Source of the DNA: Chlorobaculum limnaeum
GTDB lineage: Bacteria > Bacteroidota > Chlorobiia > Chlorobiales > Chlorobiaceae
NCBI RefSeq assembly: GCF_001747405.1
Contig: NZ_CP017305.1
Coordinates: forward strand, 1,692,001 to 1,756,000
Direction of reading: 5' to 3'
Length of the DNA: 64,000 nt
Shown: positions 58,587 to 64,000 of the stretch, in pieces
How positions within the stretch are numbered: position 1 is the first letter of the stretch
Layout of the letters: every line of letters starts with the position of its first letter
Program-made: the position numbers and the translations under genes
Notes under the pieces: generated by a model
Seen by the model: only the letters and a program-made list of their open reading frames with translations
What the model was told of the DNA's origin: nothing
Database searches by the model: none

Positions 58587-59944
58587 GGCTCTTCGCAGAA
58601 TTTAATGGTCTGGTAGTAAAAATGAGTGGCTTGGTGTAATTTATCCAAGAACGCCAAAACACTAACCCCAACGTATGCCGAGCCTCATTACCCATTACCA
58701 GCAGTTATTAGGATTACCAGAAACATGGAAGGTGTCGGATGTCCGGCTGTCGATGTCCGGCCCCCGGATAGAAATCCATCTGGAGTATATCGGACCCAAA
58801 GTCGAATGCCCTGAATGCGGCAAGGCCGGACGAATTTATGACCTGGCGCCAGAACAACGGTGGCGGCATCTGGATACCATGGAGTACGAGACGCATCTGA
58901 TAGCCAGGGTGCCTCGGTGTGAGTGCAAAGAGCACAGGATCAAGACAATTAAAGTTCCGTGGGCAACGCGCTCTTCGCGCTACACCCTGAAGTTTGAAGC
59001 GCTTGCTGTCGAGTTGCTTCAGGAGTGTTCAAGCATTCAGTCGGCATCGAGGCTCTTGCGATTGAACTGGCATGCAACCAACGAGATCATGAACCGTGCG
59101 GTTAAGCGAGGCCTGAGCCGCCGGAATAAGGAGGCGATTGCTCATCTTGGTCTTGATGAAAAGAGCTTCCGGGCAGGCCATCAGTATGTGACGATCCTGA
59201 ACGACCTGAAAGGTGGCCGGGTACTTGAGGTGGTCCAGAGCCGAACGACCGATGGAGCAGAAGCGCTACTCCTCAGCTTTGAAGCATCGCAACGCCAGGG
59301 TGTGAAATCGATCTCGATGGATATGTGGAAACCCTTCGCGATTGCTGCCAAAAAGCATCTGCCGCAGGCCGATATTGTGCATGACCGTTTCCATATCAGC
59401 AAATATCTGAACGAGGCGGTCGACACGGTTCGTCGCCAAGAGTCCCGTCAACTTCATCATGCAGGGGACAGGACTCTGATTGGCTCGAAATTCACCTGGC
59501 TGCGCAATCCGGAGAACATGACGGAAAGCCAGCGGACAAGCTTTGATCAATTGATGGCCTGTGAGCTGAAAACCGGAAAAGCCTGGTCGATGAAGAACAT
59601 GTTTCGGGAGTTCTGGCGGCTGGGTTGTCGAGAGAGTGCAAGCTTCTTTTTCGATTACTGGTCTGAACGCGTCGACCAGTTAGCGTTGAAACCCATGATC
59701 AAGGTCAAAGAGCTGCTGAAGCGGCATCTCGACAACATCCTGAACTATTTCGAGCACGAAATGACCAACGCAGTTTCCGAAGGTCTGAACAGCAAGATCC
59801 AGTTGTACAAAGCATCGGCCCGTGGGTTCCACAGCTTTCACAGCTACCGCATAAGGATTTTGTTTTACTGTGGAAAGCTCAACATGGCTATTACCGGTTG
59901 ACGTAATTGCTGACGAGCGTTACCATTAAATCTTACGATGAACC
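58587..59944 (+). mobile_element. ISL3-family insertion sequence, copy B
   Basis: 1358 bp, the same ends as copy A (about 22-bp imperfect inverted repeats), flanked by an exact 8-bp duplication ATTTTTAT at 58579-58586 and 59945-59952. It lies in the intergenic DNA between crtH (start 58497) and the sigma factor operon (start 60045), so it splits two promoter regions. Confidence 0.97.
58675..59901 (+). CDS. ISL3 family transposase, copy B
   Basis: 408 residues with the same domain order as copy A, including the zinc-binding N-terminus, helix-turn-helix, and DDE core, differing at three visible residues (M27 for T, K for Q and S for Y around residues 92-99). No damage, so likely active. Near identity of the copies indicates a recent transposition. 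Confidence 0.97.
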   Translation: MPSLITHYQQLLGLPETWKVSDVRLSMSGPRIEIHLEYIGPKVECPECGKAGRIYDLAPEQRWRHLDTMEYETHLIARVPRCECKEHRIKTIKVPWATRSSRYTLKFEALAVELLQECSSIQSASRLLRLNWHATNEIMNRAVKRGLSRRNKEAIAHLGLDEKSFRAGHQYVTILNDLKGGRVLEVVQSRTTDGAEALLLSFEASQRQGVKSISMDMWKPFAIAAKKHLPQADIVHDRFHISKYLNEAVDTVRRQESRQLHHAGDRTLIGSKFTWLRNPENMTESQRTSFDQLMACELKTGKAWSMKNMFREFWRLGCRESASFFFDYWSERVDQLALKPMIKVKELLKRHLDNILNYFEHEMTNAVSEGLNSKIQLYKASARGFHSFHSYRIRILFYCGKLNMAITG

Positions 59945-60044
59945 ATTTTTATATTGGTTGTCATGAACGCCAATATCACAGATCATCGATACCCCGGCCT
60001 GATCAGAAGAAATCCGGCCAATTCATCCGGCAAAAATACATTCT

Positions 60045-60641
60045 ATGAAAGAGAAAAAACAGATGCTCACGGCTCAGGAACAGCTCAAACAACAAGAGTT
60101 TCATCAGGAGGCAGTCGCGCACATCAATTCACTCTACAACTACGCGCTGCATCTGACGATGAACCCGGACGACGCAGAAGACCTGGTGCAGGAAACCTAC
60201 CTGAAGGCTTATAAATTTTTCGATTCGTTCGAACGGGGAACAAACTGCAAGGCGTGGCTGTTTAAAATCCTCAAAAACAACTACATTAACAAATTTCGTA
60301 AAAATGCAAGGGAGCCCGGCAAAGTCGATTACGACCTGATCAAGGATTTCTACCATACGATCAAGGACGTACAGAGCGACACCACGGAAGCCGAGTCAGA
60401 TTTTTTCCACTCCCTCTTGCACGAAGAGGTTTATCAGGCATTGCAGTCACTTCCCGAAGAGTTCAGGGAGGTCATACAGTTGTGCGATATTGAAGGATTC
60501 ACCTATGAGGAGATCGCCAATATGGTCGAAAGTCCAATCGGAACGGTTCGGTCACGTCTGTACAGAGGCAGAAAACTGTTGCGTGCCAAACTCGAAGATT
60601 ACGCTAAAAAGCACGGTTACGACACCGAATACGGTGAGTGA
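60045..60641 (+). CDS. ECF-type RNA polymerase sigma factor
   Basis: 198 residues with region 2 ([32 protein letters not shown]...[23 protein letters not shown]) and region 4 ([52 protein letters not shown]). Belongs to the RpoE-like group that works with zinc anti-sigma factors. The next gene 36 bases on encodes such a protein. The ISL3 copy ends 100 bases upstream, so the native promoter may be displaced. The exact stimulus is unknown; redox or envelope stress is typical. Confidence 0.93.
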   Translation: MKEKKQMLTAQEQLKQQEFHQEAVAHINSLYNYALHLTMNPDDAEDLVQETYLKAYKFFDSFERGTNCKAWLFKILKNNYINKFRKNAREPGKVDYDLIKDFYHTIKDVQSDTTEAESDFFHSLLHEEVYQALQSLPEEFREVIQLCDIEGFTYEEIANMVESPIGTVRSRLYRGRKLLRAKLEDYAKKHGYDTEYGE

Positions 60642-60676
60642 CTCCTTGAATTCAAACAACCTATCAGTTGACCGCC

Positions 60677-60904
60677 ATGAATTGTAACAAAGCGACGGTG
60701 CTCATGAGCGCAGCTCTCGATGGAGAACTCTCTCCAAAAGAAGAGGAAGAGCTTGCGCAACACCTTGCTGAATGTCCTGAATGCCGGGCCGAGTTTCAGG
60801 ATGCGAAAAAAAACCAAATCATCATCAGAGAGCGCATCGTGCGCGTCAAGGCACCCACAACGCTTATCGAATCGATCACGAGACTGACCAGCATCACCAC
60901 TTGA
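60677..60904 (+). CDS. zinc-finger anti-sigma factor
   Basis: 75 residues with the ZAS pattern: MNCNKATVLMSAALDGELSPKEEEELAQHLAECPECRAEFQD (H-x3-C-x2-C with the earlier C). The C-terminal half is short and has no membrane helix, so a soluble anti-sigma of the RsrA/ChrR kind is likely. ATG at 60677 is chosen over the TTG at 60668. Transcribed with the sigma gene. Confidence 0.85.
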   Translation: MNCNKATVLMSAALDGELSPKEEEELAQHLAECPECRAEFQDAKKNQIIIRERIVRVKAPTTLIESITRLTSITT

Positions 60905-61071
60905 GGCCATTCCCATCGATGCAGAACTTCCCTTGTAATTCAAACATTCATGAAAATGAATGTTGTGGATGAGTTTTTTTGGTTTGATTAATATGATTAA
61001 ATAAGCATATATTTGTATGAATTTCTTATTCATGCCGTTGAATGGGTTCAGGGGCTTAACAGAGTTTTGAG

Positions 61072-61461
61072 ATGAGCAAATCGATTACCATATCAGATGA
61101 AGAGGTTAAAAAATGGCAGTTCAACATGCCGGACGAGATACTCGACGCCGTATCGAACCGCTTCAAGCTGCTCTCCGAGCCGATGCGGCTTAAAATCCTG
61201 AGGACTCTTTGCGACAAAGAGCGCACGGTTCAGGAGATCGTAAAGGAGGTCGGCGCCAGCCAGGCCAACATTTCCAAGCACTTGGCGCTCATGCACGACA
61301 ACGGCGTCGTCAACCGCCGCAAGGAGGGACTCAAGTGCTACTACCGGATTTCGGACGACAGCATCGTTTACGCCTGCTTTCTCATCTCGAAAAGTGTGGT
61401 TGAAAATCTTCAGGACAGGCTGAGCTGGATTCAAAAGGTCAACAGCAACCTGACTACCTGA
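61072..61461 (+). CDS. ArsR-family transcriptional regulator
   Basis: 129 residues with a winged helix-turn-helix ([67 protein letters not shown]). The CxC metal motif of ArsR itself is absent; cysteines are at residues 47, 88 and 101. It may sense redox or sulfur like BigR/SqrR or metals, but this is open. The start at 61072 has no strong ribosome site. A terminator follows. Confidence 0.9.
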   Translation: MSKSITISDEEVKKWQFNMPDEILDAVSNRFKLLSEPMRLKILRTLCDKERTVQEIVKEVGASQANISKHLALMHDNGVVNRRKEGLKCYYRISDDSIVYACFLISKSVVENLQDRLSWIQKVNSNLTT

Positions 61462-61491
61462 TTTTTTTCAGTAAACTGATCAGACTTTTCC

Positions 61492-61519
61492 GGGCGATGT
61501 TTCTGCATCGCCCTTTTTT
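61492..61519 (+). terminator. rho-independent terminator
   Basis: GGGCGATG, TTTCTG loop, CATCGCCC followed by TTTTTT, downstream of the ArsR-like gene. Confidence 0.92.
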
Positions 61520-61716
61520 ATTGCTGCCATCGATTCGAAATAATCCATCCCCCCTCAGCTCAGGCTGACGGTAAGCACATGTGCCTTCTGTCTCGCTTTT
61601 TGTAACCACCTTCTCCCGCTCAACTCTCTGACAAAATACGCGACATATTGTCAAAGAGAACACCTCAGAGCGCATATTTGTCAGACATCAACATAACGCA
61701 AGCCACAAATCATGCT

Positions 61717-61733
61717 TTGGCACGGCTTTTGAT
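61717..61733 (+). promoter_or_regulatory. candidate sigma-54-type promoter of hsp20
   Basis: TTGGCACGGCTTTTGAT resembles the consensus TTGGCACG-N4-TTGCW; GG and GA are 10 bases apart, so the -12 GC is GA here. It lies 77 bases before the hsp20 start in a 290-base region without other genes. A heat-shock type promoter is not obvious. Fit is imperfect. Confidence 0.4.
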
Positions 61734-61809
61734 ACTTTACAGACAGAGGCGGTCAGAGATCGCCAGACACCATGGAACATCATACAAACAAAGCATACAG
61801 GAGAGTGTC

Positions 61810-62208
61810 ATGTTGATGAAAATAGCGAAAGACCCGATGAGGCTGTTCGACGATATCTGGAGCGGAACCCAGATGCCGACCGCACCATCATTCAAGGTCG
61901 ATATTTCAGAGGACGAACATGCTTTTCATCTCGATGCCGAGTTGCCGGGTCTCACCAAAGAGAACATCTTGCTCAATATCGAGGATGACGTACTGACTAT
62001 CAAGGCCGAGCGCACCCAGAACGAGGAGCAGAAAAAGAAGGATTATCACCGTATCGAGAGAAGCTACGGTTCATTTTCCCGGAGCTTCAACATCGGCGAA
62101 CTGATCGACAAGGAGAATATCGGCGCGGCATTCGATAACGGCGTGCTGCACGTCACGCTTCCAAAGATGCAGCCGGTCAAGAAAACTAGGGAAATTTCCA
62201 TCAACTGA
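61810..62208 (+). CDS. Hsp20/alpha-crystallin small heat shock protein
   Basis: 132 residues: N-terminal arm, alpha-crystallin domain ([93 protein letters not shown]) and a C-terminal I-x-I type end (EISIN). Holds unfolding proteins for refolding by DnaK, whose gene follows. GGAG lies 7 bases before the ATG at 61810; the frame extends upstream but is not family-like. Confidence 0.95.
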   Translation: MLMKIAKDPMRLFDDIWSGTQMPTAPSFKVDISEDEHAFHLDAELPGLTKENILLNIEDDVLTIKAERTQNEEQKKKDYHRIERSYGSFSRSFNIGELIDKENIGAAFDNGVLHVTLPKMQPVKKTREISIN

Positions 62209-62288
62209 ACCATTTCCTCCCCGAACGCCTCTGGACAGTCTGGAGGCGTTCACCTTATATCACTATTGAACAAAAGGAATTAGACACC

Positions 62289-64000
<1,712 letters not shown>

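Overview
The window is chromosomal DNA of a green sulfur bacterium, most likely Chlorobaculum or a close Chlorobium relative. Three things point there: two adjacent chlorosome-envelope [2Fe-2S] protein genes (csmX, csmJ) beside a crtH-type carotenoid isomerase gene, a tmRNA whose tag reads ADDYSYAMAA, and biosynthetic genes with uniformly GC-rich, Chlorobi-like coding style. Most genes are housekeeping: metK-ahcY (methyl cycle), folD-fchA (one-carbon folate), trpF, two trans-sulfuration enzymes with cysK, thiSGHF (thiamine thiazole), two alanine dehydrogenase-like genes, recQ, mfd, phoB-phoR, bcp-yqgE, transporters, an ECF sigma/anti-sigma pair, hsp20 and dnaK (cut by the right edge).

Layout. 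1-2264: metK end and ahcY. 2265-5240: an accessory insert with a decayed membrane-protein tail and an LRR-Roc-COR-TIR protein. 5242-20740: metabolic and transport genes. 20741-24190: a decayed region holding an ISL3 copy that splits a small gene, a pentapeptide-repeat fragment and a HigBA-type toxin-antitoxin pair. 24394-29736: sulfur-amino-acid and thiamine genes. 29737-30645: a single integron-type gene cassette with a textbook 60-bp attC, sitting exactly at the thiF stop codon, followed by a broken antitoxin gene. 31574-35531: recQ, a NusG-like factor, a YdcF-like protein and mutT. 35874-40340: a PEP-CTERM lectin and several small, damaged or lineage-specific genes (YHS remnant, two SHOCT proteins, a divergent sigma-like protein). 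40527-47739: ssrA, bcp-yqgE, mscS, phoBR and an ABC ATPase. 48045-50171: an AT-rich OLD-family ATPase/nuclease with a DUF2442 protein. 50561-58497: mfd, csmX, csmJ, a divergent alanine dehydrogenase and a frameshifted crtH. 58587-59944: the second ISL3 copy, just upstream of crtH. 60045-64000: sigma/anti-sigma, an ArsR regulator, hsp20 and dnaK.

The accessory content is in small patches rather than one island. The most notable items are the Roco-TIR protein (candidate NLR-like immune protein), the lone integron cassette without a nearby integrase, the near-identical ISL3 copies with exact 8-bp target duplications (one reconstructs the interrupted gene), the solitary OLD nuclease, and homopolymer-linked frameshifts in crtH and fchA that could be real mutations, phase variation or sequence errors. 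No CRISPR array, rRNA operon or prophage was seen.
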